Notes: generated by a model not told the origin, from the letters alone. DNA of 35,575 nucleotides from Laccaria trichodermophora (GCA_018417955.1 JACTVC010000066.1:1-35575); one strand, 5' to 3'; positions 23,042-33,361 are shown, numbered from the stretch's first letter. Program-made: numbers and translations.

Positions 23042-24270
23042 TTTGGTTATAGCGGTGGTAAACTTGGTTGTGGTTCAAAGTTGGGATTTTTTCTGGGGAA
23101 TTTGAGTGAGAAAAGCGTTCAGCTGTTTCTGAAATATATTCTTACTCAGTTCACTCTAGAGTCTAGACCAGGTACGGACTAGCTCAATCAGCATTGCCAT
23201 AATGTTGTTGCGAGTTGTGGATTTCAGGGTAGAATAACCCCATTGATCGACCAATTTACTATTGACCTTCCAGGTCAGCCCACTTGCCAGAAAACCAGGT
23301 GAATGGACAAACCCCATGCCAGAGAGAAGCAACTCCATTCTATACTCGTTCAGATTTTGACCTGTGGGGGTATTGACAGGCGATTCATGGCGTTAAACGA
23401 ATTCGTGGCGTTCAACGAACTCGTGGCGTCAAAGCCGGCGGCAACCAGGGAAGCCCCCAGCACTAGTACGCTACCCTCTAATAATTATGAAGAAACCACA
23501 CTGCCAAGGGTTGATTACTTAAGTTGTTCATTTTATTTTTCAACCCAACGTACCAAGCCACGAAAGACGTAAGGCCAGGTCACACAATGCCAAGAAGATG
23601 GCTTATGCTGAAGTGACTGACGTTCGGTATTGACTGCATGATTGTTTAAATAGAGCGTGGTGATTAACCCATGAACGTTGTGGTTATCAAGCGTACGTAC
23701 CAAGCCACGAAAGACATTGATTAATGCGAGGGTGACCGATTTAGATACTATTTAAACGATTGAGCTCGACGTTGTGGATTGCGATTGACGAAGCAGATTG
23801 ACGGTAGCAATGGACTGCGTGATTACTTTGATCAACCTATGAACGTTATTGTTATCAATTGTATGTACCAAGCAATGAAAGAGCTTAGATGGACCATGCG
23901 AGCGGGGTGACCGATGTAGATACTATCGATGTTGACTGAGTAATCCGAGCGGGGGGGGACAATGTTGTAGATACTATACGAACGAATGAGCACAGCGTCG
24001 TGGATTGGGCTTGGCTAAGCGAGGCTACATACCTCCAACACGTTGATTCTGCGAATGGAAGGACATGTGGATAGATAGATACTATTCGACTGAAGGAGGT
24101 AAGCGTCGTGGATTACGAGTTACGACGAGGGCAATTGACTGACGATTTGTTTGTCAATGAAACATACCAAGCCACGCCAGACGTGTGTTCGCGGGATTCT
24201 GGTGACCAATGGAGATACTATGCGAAGGAATTAGCACGGCGTCGTCGATTGCGATTGACGAAGCGGGCCT

Positions 24271-24359
24271 TGCAGCGACAATGAGTCAAACTGCATGAGT
24301 GAAAGGCTGACAGGGAGTCGAGGCCTCATACGCAGCACGGACGACAAGGAGTCAAATCC
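24271..24359 (-). ncRNA. Hairpin triad T2
   Basis: Minus-sense stem-loops. TGCAG/CTGCA encloses the loop at 24276-24289. AGGC/GCCT encloses a degenerate loop (TCGACTCCCTGTCA) at about 24307-24321. A short GGA/TCC stem encloses 24342-24355. The triad lies in a predicted 182-nt intron (24218-24399, donor GTAAGT, acceptor CATAG). Confidence 0.6.
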
Positions 24360-24649
24360 AGCGGCCAGATTGGGAAAAGGACGGATCTAGGACACTTACG
24401 TCGTTGGGCCGAAATGCTGACTCTGCGCGAGCGCAAAAGGCACAGGTCTAACCCAGGAGAACATCTGGTTGGAACCAATGAGCATGGACGTCGTCAACGT
24501 GGATATCAGAAGGGACTAGGATACTTACGTTGTTGAGCCGAAATGCTACTCTGCGTGAGGGGAATAGGCGCAGGTCTATCCCGTGAGGACATCTGGATGG
24601 AATTAATGAGCATGGATCTCGTCAACGTGGATAGAAGAAGGGAGAGTAG

Positions 24650-24736
24650 CAGCGACAAGGAGTCAAACTGCGAAATGCCGACAATGAGTCAAAGCCTACA
24701 ACGCAGCGAGGACGACAAGGAGTCAAGTCCCGCTGG
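24650..24736 (-). ncRNA. Hairpin triad T3
   Basis: Minus-sense stem-loops. AGCAG/CTGC surrounds 24654-24667. A weak GC stem surrounds 24680-24693. CAGCG plus GGAC (one bulged A) pairs with GTCC plus CGCTG around 24715-24727. The triad is in a predicted 181-nt intron (24593-24773), whose tandem paralogue 24465-24528 is 64 nt and lacks the triad. Confidence 0.65.
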
Positions 24737-24890
24737 AGGAGAAGGGGTCAAGGACGAAAGAACGGTGCTTACATTGCTGAGGGCGGTAGGTAAGCGGTGG
24801 GGGGAGGTGAGAGATGCGTGGATCGAAGTGCGGAGGTAGAGCGGATCGGATTTGATCGAGGTTTGATAAGGAAAGCAACAATTCACAACA

Positions 24891-24933
24891 AGATCAACTT
24901 CAAGGCTCCGAGTTGATCTTCAACTCGAAGATC
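24891..24933. promoter_or_regulatory. Inverted repeats at the divergent promoter midpoint
   Basis: AGATCAACT (24891-24899) and AGTTGATCT (24911-24919) form a perfect 9-bp inverted repeat. The second arm overlaps GATCTTC, which pairs with GAAGATC (24927-24933). The site lies between the minus-sense triads T1-T3 and the plus-sense triads T4-T6, so it is the natural midpoint of the two divergent transcription units and a candidate operator. Confidence 0.4.
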
Positions 24934-25029
24934 AGTCCTACCCAAGTCCCACATCTTAATCTTGTGTGGTAGTGCTGGTAAGCGTTTTCTCGTATATCAG
25001 TGTTTTCTCGTATATCTTAGATGCTAACC

Positions 25030-25123
25030 TCTCGCAACTTGACTCCTTGTCGTTACGGGAAGGCCGAAGACCTTGACTCCTTGTCGGTCTGCGGTCTATC
25101 CGAGTTTGACTCTATGTCGCTCG
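25030..25123 (+). ncRNA. Hairpin triad T4
   Basis: Plus-sense stem-loops. TCTCGCAAC/GTTACGGGA (one mismatch, one G-T pair) encloses TTGACTCCTTGTC at 25039-25051. CCG-AGACC/GGTCT-CGG encloses the loop at 25073-25085. CGAG/CTCG encloses TTTGACTCTATGTCG at 25105-25119. The triad lies in a predicted 182-nt intron from GTAAGC at 24978 to CGGCAG at 25159. Confidence 0.68.
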
Positions 25124-26321
25124 TTGCATCACTGACTGTCGTCTATACCCCTACGGCAGAATTTCGGACTCCCGTTGCAAATAGGCTTATACCCCTACGG
25201 CAGAATCTCGGACTCCCGTGGCAAATCAACGTTCTACTGCCAGGACGAATGTAATTGCGAAGAACAGATCCTTTCGCACTGGCTTCCGTTGGGCTTCCGT
25301 CGTATGTCGCTCATTGCGTCTCTGACTCGTGGTATTTACGCTGAATGACTAGGAATATGGGCCCACCCCACGATCTCGGACTCCTCTATGTCGCTCATTG
25401 CATCTCTGACAGTTGTCGTGGTATTTACGCTGAATGGCTAGCAATACACCGCTACGGGAGACTCTAGGCCAGACGACTAGGAATATGGGGCCACGTCACC
25501 TTTCCAATTCAACGTGGTAAGTTTCCTGTTCTTCACCATCTTCCGAGGTATTGGCTGAACTCCTTCTTCTTCAGTGATGCCCGGGACATCGGATCCGCTC
25601 ACGGTATGCTAAGAAATGTTCACTTCCTAACGCCGATCCTGGTGGATTGTGCGAAAGCCGTGGCTAAATTTACCACCGCGCGCCCTGGGCTAATCAAATC
25701 ACACACACGCTTTCGACAAGCATCGGTGGCAGCGCCTCGTATACCAAGCTACGCTTGTTGTCCCTCAAGACGGAGAAAAGGCTAGGGATGTTATTGGGAA
25801 CTTATCAAGCGCGCGCCCGTGCAATTATTCTTTTGAAAAGCACCGGAAGATTGCTGCCCACAGGAAAGAGGTAGTAGCAACCAATCTTCCGATGATTTTG
25901 CTCAAGTCCTTCTTCATCAGTGGATAGCCGTGACATCGGATACGCTTACGGTATGCAGCAATTTTTCCCGGGCTGCGCGTGCTGGGCCACGGAGGGTCTC
26001 GGCAATAGTTTCATTATTAGGGTCACATTGGGTAGCAATTGGACGTCATAATTAGAAATCTCCACGGTATATACAACACCAGTTTATGGGTTTTAGTCTA
26101 CACACGGTCCGGATAAATTTATTTACACTGACTTGCCTTGCGATCATCGTCGATTCCTAAACTCTGATTCCACCAAGGAGAAAAGACGCGACGCGTCGTG
26201 TCACGTGCATTGATCAACGTGACAGGTAACTTATCTGATCAACTTCGTTCTCACACTCACCTCCTCGACTTGACGGACCAACCTCCTGGTGAGTATCTGC
26301 CGTCTTTCCATTGCCTTTCAC

Positions 26322-26416
26322 GGAACTTGACTCTTTGTCGTTCCATTGGAGTGTACGGTCTTTGACTCGTTGTCGGACCGTCTCTCCTTCCCAAGCTTGA
26401 CTCCTTGTCGCTTGGG
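26322..26416 (+). ncRNA. Hairpin triad T5
   Basis: Three clear stem-loops: GGAAC/GTTCC around 26327-26339, ACGGTC/GACCGT around 26361-26375, and CCCAAGC/GCTTGGG around 26397-26409. Loops are TTGACTCTTTGTC, TTTGACTCGTTGTCG and TTGACTCCTTGTC. Spacing is exactly 35 bp. They lie in a predicted 172-nt intron (26289-26460); the paralogous intron at about 26590-26647 has no triad and is 57-58 nt. Confidence 0.72.
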
Positions 26417-26771
26417 TTTTCATCTTAATCGTAAAGCTCGTCGATTGACATGTTTGACAGGACCACAGCTCGTGTTACCACCGCTCGCGCCCGCCTCACA
26501 CATTGTGGTGTACTACTTGGAGGCACACTCATCTTCTCTGCCGTTCTCACCTGTTGCCTCCTGCCGGCTCCAGCATTTCCTTTTCCCAGGTGAGCGTCTG
26601 CCGCCCTTGGTTTCTGTTTCGTTTCATGGATTTACGCATTTGACAGGACTTCTGCTCGTGTTACCGCCTCTCGCTTCCGACTCGTAGTCATTTTTTGTTT
26701 TGCGCAGCCAAGGTCTAGGTTCGTACTACGTTCATTATCTTCGTCTGTCATTTTTTTGTACACTTCTTCTG

Positions 26772-26865
26772 GGAATTTGACTCTTTGTCGTTCCAACCGA
26801 GGATGTGGGTTTTGACTCCTTGTCGATCTACATCCTCGTCTTGAGTTTGACTCCTTGTCGCTCAA
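26772..26865 (+). ncRNA. Hairpin triad T6 (just upstream of gene C)
   Basis: Stem-loops GGAA/TTCC (loop 26776-26790), CGAGGATGT/ACATCCTCG (9 bp, 26798-26806 with 26830-26838), and TTGAG/CTCAA (loop 26846-26860). Spacing is exactly 35 bp. The triad ends 50 bp before the gene C start codon and probably lies in a 5'-UTR intron ending at the AACAG before CCATG. Confidence 0.72.
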
Positions 26866-26915
26866 TTTCTATCATTTACCCTCGATCGAGTTCAATACTC
26901 ATGCCTTGAACAGCC

Positions 26916-29470
26916 ATGTCCCCCTCCAACGCCCAACCTTATTATAAAGAATACTTCCGCGAAGGGGATCGTGATTACCAGGCCACGGATGCGGCATGCT
27001 GGGATGTGACGGACCGTCGAGTTCGGTCAGGGGAGGTTTTGAGTGAAGCGGGTATCAACACGTACATGGAGCACCCGGACAGCGAGGATGCGAGCCATTG
27101 GTGGGTAATCACAACCCCAAATGCTGGGTACATTCCCACTGCCCCCATCGGCATCCGAACGATTCAAGCGAGAGCGGACGGACGTTTTGGCTTGGATGAC
27201 CGCACTCAACATCCGCAGATGTACGTCAGGGGTTTCGAGTACATTTGCTGTATTCCCAAGCGCGAGCACTCGCGACGCATGTTATGGTGGACTCCTACTC
27301 CGGACGATTGTCCCCCTATCCCGAATGGCCCTTTTGCAATCATGATTCGTGTCCTCAAACCGCACCTGTTGGAGGGATACAAGAAACTTCGCGACAAGTA
27401 TGTTGGCCTCATAGGCCAACGTCCCGATCGCTCTCCGCTGGCTGGCCTCCTTGTGACGACTATGTGTCAATGTCTTGATAAACTCAGATCTTTCGGAATG
27501 ACGTACAAAGAGATCGTACTTGCGGTTGCAGAGTTTCAGCGGGCAGTACTCGATATACACGGGTGGATTGAATACGTCGATGTTTACCAGCCTCGTCTGC
27601 GCCCTGGTCCCAATGGCATTGAGAAACATGAAGCCAATCAGAAACTTATGGGCGCATTTACGGAGAAACTCATTGTTGCGCAACAACTTCACGCGATGGG
27701 CATTCCGGTTTGGTTGATTCGACCGTCTTTTCGGATTTTGCCAACGATGAATGTCAACATGTATTCCCCCCAGCGACATGATGACGATATCGTCTTGCGG
27801 CAGTTTTCCGATGGGTGGGGAAAGCCTGACCCCTATCCCATTCTGGTTGTTGGCCCATCATCCGCGGAACTCTACCGGTGGACGCAGCGCATAGGCTGCG
27901 GGATCATGGACCTTCAGGACGTTACGGCTATAGGCCGTCAGGATTTCATTGAGGGAAAAGTCAAGCTGGGTGCGGTTCGAGAGTCTTGTACGTGAAAGCT
28001 TCTTCTATTTGGACCAGTAGCTAACATTTATCTTTTGTAGACTCACTTCCTGTCCCGTCCGTTGCCCAATTGTCGGCTGCAGGGGCAGTGGGGCCCATTG
28101 GTAAGAAGGACTGTTATCATGTTGATGTTCTCAATGCTAACTTGGAGTGTATTCAGCTGGATCATCTTCTGGGAGTGAGGGACAGTATTCCTCAGCAACT
28201 TCAACCACTCAGCAAGGTAAAGTCGTGCTTTCGCTTCAAGTGCCGAGTTTACTAAAACGTGTTTGCAGTTTTACAATCCGTGAGATCCCAGCAGCTATCC
28301 CAGCCACGATCCCAGCAGCAGTCCCTGCCACCCTCGATGCCTGTTATTCCACCCTCTCTGGGGCTCGCGCCAACGTTGGATGACGGTCCTGGGCCCTCCA
28401 AGCGCCCACGCCTAGCGGGCCAAGATGCCCCAGACAGCCCGTTCATGCCTGACCTTATGCCAAGATGGGCGGAGGCTTTGCGAAGCATTGATTCCGATCG
28501 CAGCCGAGTAATCAAGCATCCCGATCACATCGCGAACATTGGCTTCAAATACCCTAAGCCCGAGATCTTTTTGAACTCCAAAAACCGGGCTTTGTATACT
28601 GCGACGTGGTTGGCCATTCGAGCACATCATGCTTACACGCTCGGCACTGCGACGTCGCTCCCCCCACCCATCAGCTCGCAGCAGTGGCGCAACTTTCTCA
28701 TCAAAATTTTTCCCTTCTTGCACCCTGAAAGTATCGATGTCGCGGCACAGCTTGATATACCCACGCCTTCCACTCCACAACCCGACGGGAAGGGGAAGCA
28801 GAGTGGCAAGGGGCCAGGCAAATCTCGCACCAAAAAACCGAATTCTTATCTGGATCAGATCCCGCTTAAACATGGCCAGGTCGATAGGGTGGTTTTCTAC
28901 GATACGACGATTCAACTGGGTACCGCCGCAGAGCTGGAGAATGCATTGACGCCGGAAATCACACAGGAGGTACTCTGGGAACTCTCTCACATGAGCTTCC
29001 GCTTCGAGCTTGTGAGTCTCGATGCCGTCGCCGCCACTGCGATGTACCAAGCTCGTGAAGATTTAACCCAGGAGAAGGCAGCGGCTGCCCGTGTCCAGGA
29101 AGTTCTTCGGGTATTTCCCATGTCTGGTGAGGTGGTGGGCCCTTTCATAATCAACGAGATCCCGATTCGCGATTTAGGGTTGATGGCAGCAGATCTGAAC
29201 GAACGGAACCGTTATCTTATGGCGCTGGGGCATTTGATGTCTTCGTGGAAGGGTTGCCCGGATTCTATTACCAAAGCGAGGTCAGGCCCCTTGGTAAATC
29301 AAGTGCGTCGTCTGGAGGAGGCTTGTGCACAGTTCTATTGCCAGAGTTTCTTTGACAACTTTGGCCGTGCACCTGTCATACCCTGCCGTCTTCCTTCTCG
29401 TTCTCTTGCACGTACCCAGCCTGTTAGCTTCGCGGACTCTGTAGCTTCCATGCCACCTCGATCATCATAA
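26916..29470 (+). CDS. Cargo gene C: 797-aa protein of unrecognised family
   Basis: Exons 26916-27987, 28041-28100, 28157-28216 and 28269-29470 join in frame (798 codons with stop); the two inner exons are exactly 60 nt each. The N-terminal half is compact: HWWVITTPNAGYIPTAPIGI, MYVRGFEYICCIPKREHSRR, then SFGMTYKEIVLAVAEFQRAV, YVDVYQPRL, KLMGAFTEKLIVAQQLHAMG, IPVWLIRPSF. The middle is Gln/Ser/Pro-rich with SKRPRLA, and the C-terminal half holds KNRALYTATWLAIRAHHAYT and QWRNFLIKIFPFL. No catalytic motif is evident. I believe similar IPVW(L/F)IRP-containing proteins recur in agaricomycete genomes, but I cannot name a function. It starts just downstream of triad T6 and ends 200 bp before the transposase gene on the same strand. 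Confidence 0.8.
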
Positions 29471-29547
29471 TTGTTTGGAACAATCATAGCACGCAGACTT
29501 CTTTGCCTCATGTCGCCTCGTTTTTTTCTTATCATCGGCACATGATG

Positions 29548-29558
29548 TATAAATATAT
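29548..29558 (+). promoter_or_regulatory. TATA-like box upstream of the transposase gene
   Basis: TATAAATATAT about 110 bp before the ATG at 29670, in the 199-bp gap after gene C. Confidence 0.45.
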
Positions 29559-29669
29559 CTTTTTTGGGACTGTCTTTGCTCCCGTGCATTTGGGGGTTTG
29601 ATGGGAACTTGGTAAGTCCCTTTTCTCTTCTTTCCCCTCATCTTCGTGCTTTGTGCATTGCAATTCTCG

Positions 29670-32600
29670 ATGTCATTCAGAAGGAGTCGTTACTTGGGCA
29701 AGGCTGGACTTGCTATAGGGTCTCCCGCTGTGAAAAAGAAGTCTTCGGCTAAATCTTGGGTGTCAACTGATGATGCCAGTGTGTCACGTCGTCCTTATGG
29801 GCTACCTGGTGTTCAGATCTTGCCTAGGCAGGACTTGACAACTCCTCTGGGTTCCTTTCTTCAGATACCCTTGCCTACTGCTGCTGATTTGCATGATGAT
29901 GCTGCTGCTGCTGCTGTTGACACTGATGATAATGGGACTGACTGGGATAATGGTGACTCTGAGGATTCTGAGGGGGTTTCACCTAGTGAAGGTCTTCATC
30001 CCTTGGTATTTCCTGCTGAGCAAGGCTCTCCAAGTAAAAAGAAAGACAAGAAGACAACATTGTGGAAAAACTGGGCTTTGAAACTGATTCCAGAGCTTCT
30101 GGATCCCTATCTGAACTTGTTGAGAGAGTCAGAGAACTTAAAAAATATAGATAGGAGGTTACCTCACTGTTCTTGCAATGGAAGAGGGCATAAAATGAAG
30201 GTTATTGCAGTGTTTTTTGAGAGTAAGTTATTCTTGCTGCCTCAGAATTGATTTGCCATGGCTAATCTGTTGTGACTGCCACTTAGAGCTCACATCAGTG
30301 GAAGTGTGTTCTTGCTCTGCATGTCTACAGCTCTTGGCTATGGGGCTGTTTCCAGCCTCACCACTTCGACCTACATTGGCTGTGGATCTAAATATGCTTG
30401 ACTATGTGAATGAGCTTTTTGTTCGCTCGCCACCAAACACTACTGCATGGTGTGACTCTCTAGAGGCATTTCTTGGTTCCCGTAGCTATAAGCTTGAGAG
30501 TAGAGATGCAATAAGGCGTCGCTTTGGAAATGCTCTGCAGTGGTATGGGAATTTGATTGCTCAAAAAGAGCTATTAATCTCTGGGATCATAAATGAGAGT
30601 CGTGCTGGAATGGAGGGTCAGGATGACCTTTCTTCTGAATCTGAGGAATTAGATGAAGAAAGTTATGGACCACCTCTGACATCTAGTCCTGCTCCTTCTG
30701 CAGATGAGGCTAGTGATGGTTCTGAGGCTAGTGATGGTTCTCCTGATGTTCAAGATAGTACAAATGCTACATCTGGTATTCATAGACCAAGTCTATATTT
30801 ACGGCAGCGTTGCCCACTTTGTTTTGGTGGAGATAAACCACATGATGACAACTTTCTGTAGGTGTTATTTTATATTTTTATGTTCACATCTCATTTTTAT
30901 GTTGTCAGTGCGGATGTTATTGTGTGCATTGATGCCTGCTTTACTCACAAAAGAAGAAATCCAGCAAAAGGTGGGGCAAAGGGTCCTGAAAATCTCCATC
31001 CAGAAACTGTCTTTGTGTCAGACAAGAATGTTGCTGAGATGAAAGCCTATGTTGAGACTACTCGTCCTGTAAAATCAAAGTCAAAGGAAAAGACAAAGGA
31101 GGGCTCTGATGGTCATGGTGTAGAAGATTCCTATGAGCCTGGAATGAAAGTCCCAGTTTCAGCTTTGGAAGGGTGCTTGGCCTCATTTGTGGCTGCAGAT
31201 GAAAGGAGGACAAAAGCCAGTACACAGTTCTTTGCAGACACAGGACTTATGGCTATGCTCTGTCGTCATGACCATGTGCTCTGGATTGTGAATATGACCA
31301 CTGCTGGAGAACAACAATATTATGCTTTAGCATTGATTAAGGAGCTTTTTTTGAATTTGCCTTTGTCAATGACTGTGGGGATACTCTATGATATTGGTTG
31401 TCAGTTGGAGAGAAGTTGCAAGATATGGGGTTTTCTGGAGGAATTTATGGCACGCATTATTTTTGCACTGGCAGTGTTTCATGCATATGGTCACCAGTGG
31501 CCATGCCAACTAATCTACCACCCCCGTAAATGTGAAGGTTTTGGACTCTCTGATGGAGAGGGCTGTGAACGCTTCTGGAGTTCCATAAAGTTACTAATTC
31601 CATCAATGCGCGTGGCAGGGGTAAGTCATCATGTGTCATCCTTGAAAAGAAATTTAATGATTGTCTAAAATAGTTCTACCATCGTCTGTTCACAATTGAT
31701 ACTCAGGTGAAACACCTAGAGAAAAAGTCATTCAAGGTGATGGGAAAATGGCTTCAACGTAAATGGCTGCATTGCCTAGAAAAGAAGATTGGGGCTGAGG
31801 AAATTCTCCAAGAACTTGGTCTAGAGATGCCTCTTCTTGAGAAAGAATGGAAAGACCAGGTTGTGGCACAGACTAAGCCCTTGGCAAGACAGTCAAAGAA
31901 TATTGCGAATAATGCTGTCAAAGAGATAATGGCTTTGTATACTGCAAGAAATGCATTTGTGGGTGAGTTGGGAGAGCTTGATCAAAAGCTAATTTCTGGT
32001 GACTATGGAGATGATATGTTGGTGGAGGATGTCCTGGCAGCACGTCTGGCTGTAGTGAAGAAGCAAAAGGCTATAGAGGATACCATTAAAACAAAGAAGA
32101 AAAAGCTTGGTGTGAGGGATCAAGAAAATTTGAAGGATCTGATGGGCAATAAATTTCTTCAGTTAAAACTCAATGCCAGAGCCCTCAAGCAAAGGCTTAG
32201 AGATCGATTGCGCAATCGAAAGTTTGAGTTGGAGAGATTAGAAAGAGCATACCGGAATACAACTTCCAATGGTAAGCTTTTATTTAGGATATAATTATGG
32301 TGGCTGGCTAATATATACTTTGATAGAGACGAAATTGCATTCACATGTGCAGAAACAGGTCAATCGGCAGCAACCAACAATTGCTAGATTGGCAAAAAAA
32401 TACAATGACATGTGCTATGATATGACAAAGCAGATAGAAGGAAAGAAAGCTCCTCAGAAAGCAATAGCTCCAGTCCCAATTAATCGGGACACTCTGTTCT
32501 CTTTGGATGTGGATGATGACATCTGGCAGGATATAGGCTTGGATGAGCATGAAAGTGAGGTGATCCCAGGTTGGCTTGGAGATGAGAAAGTCCGTGAAGG

Positions 32601-33199
32601 AATCAAAGCAATGCTTACTGTGAAAAGATGCATGGAGGAGATTGCTAGAATCAAAAGAGAGCGGACTGCTTTACAAGAGTGGTCTAAGGAGGAGTGGCAA
32701 GCAATAAATGCAGCCATTGATATATGTGGTAAGTTTTCTGGATGTTGCTTTTTTTGTGGAATCTAATAGGTGTTGTATTGTTGTAGAGGATGAGGATATC
32801 AAACACCAGTTACTCATCAGAAAGGTGCAACATCTGAGTTTATGTGCACAATGGAGGGAAGAGGTGTCTCTCATACCAGGTGCATATCGTATGTTGCATG
32901 GATGGGGACCAAGTGAAGCAGAAATGGAGAGTGCATTGAAAGAATTGTCACAGGAACATGTTGATGATGAGGGAAGTGATGATGAGCAGTTAAACTGCAC
33001 ATATGATATTGAAGAAGAGGACAATAACAATGTTATTGAAGAAACAGAAGTCTTGGCAGCATCAGATGCATACAGAGCAGCGGATAATGGGTTGTCATTT
33101 GGGAGATGGGATTTGGAGAACTTGTGGGAGGATGTGGAAGATGGAGAAGAAAGTGTCTTTGAAGCTACAGCCTCACGCAAACGGCCAAGGCAAAAGTAG
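29670..33199 (+). CDS. KDZ (Kyakuja-Dileera-Zisupton) transposase with CxC zinc cluster, 1,082 aa
   Basis: Six exons join in frame: 29670-30222, 30287-30857, 30909-31620, 31674-32271, 32327-32728, 32787-33199, all with GTARG-type donors. A CxC cluster (C167-x-C169 and C192-x-C194, before LLAMGLFP) precedes the family motifs PTLAVDLNMLDYV, PPNTTAWCDSLEAFL and RRRFGNALQWY. The RNase H-like core follows: VIVCIDACFTHKRR (Asp383), ADERRTKASTQFFADTGLMA, LYDIGCQLERSC (Asp536), FHAYGHQWPCQ and LSDGEGCERFWSSIK (Glu592/595). These Asp/Glu are the likely catalytic triad, which I infer from position. The C-terminus is coiled-coil-like and ends acidic. No stop or frameshift is seen, so it may be active. 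The ATG at 29670 is the first in this frame. The exons use A/T-ending codons far more than the neighbouring cargo genes. It excises and inserts the surrounding element. Confidence 0.92.
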
Positions 33200-33361
33200 C
33201 ATGAGATAGAAGAGTTGTGATGGTATTGGATTGAAAGCTTGTAATACTATGACTTTGGACTTTTATGGCAGAGTAGGGTGATGGAGAGGGTGGTAAGGTA
33301 AGTGTTCTATGTGATATACAAGATTGAAAATGTTATAGTAGAGGTATATTGAAAGTTTTGA

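Larger units (their letters stand above)
23042..24860 (-). promoter_or_regulatory. Leader region of gene A with tandem mini-exon-like repeats
   Basis: There is no long open frame. Read on the minus strand it consists of repeated short units that look like small exons between consensus splice sites. Four copies of a unit ending CGTGGCTTG (plus-strand positions about 23551, 23698, 23876, 24165) are followed by GTACGT-, GTATGT- or GTACAT-type donors. Several units start TATCTA..TCGGTCACC after an ATAG acceptor. Two further copies of a ~64-nt unit lie at 24,400-24,464 and 24,529-24,592. This is probably a multi-exon 5' leader amplified by tandem duplication; transcripts are needed to confirm. Confidence 0.45.
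24940..26915 (+). promoter_or_regulatory. Leader region of gene C with tandem mini-exon-like repeats
   Basis: No long frame. Repeated units include two copies of GACATCGGAT(C/A)CGCT(C/T)ACG followed by a GTATGC donor (25585 and 25932), each preceded by a CTTCTTC(A)TCAG-type acceptor. There are two copies of CCCCTACGGCAG plus AAT(T/C)TCGGACTCCCGT (about 25,148 and 25,190), and three copies of TATGTCGCTC(A/G)TTGC (25114, 25303, 25387). It mirrors the gene A leader and is probably a spliced 5' leader with duplicated exons. Confidence 0.42.

Noticed and set aside
22122..26865. CRISPR-like array, because of a repeated short motif at regular spacing
   Set aside because: This is eukaryotic DNA with introns, the copies come in groups of three on both strands, and the intervals are stems and degenerate spacers, not spacers between identical repeats.
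22122..26865. Simple Gcn4/AP-1 (TGACTC) binding-site clusters
   Set aside because: The conserved stretch is longer than the site and always sits between complementary flanks in transcript sense, which a double-strand binding site does not require. Binding in addition is still possible.
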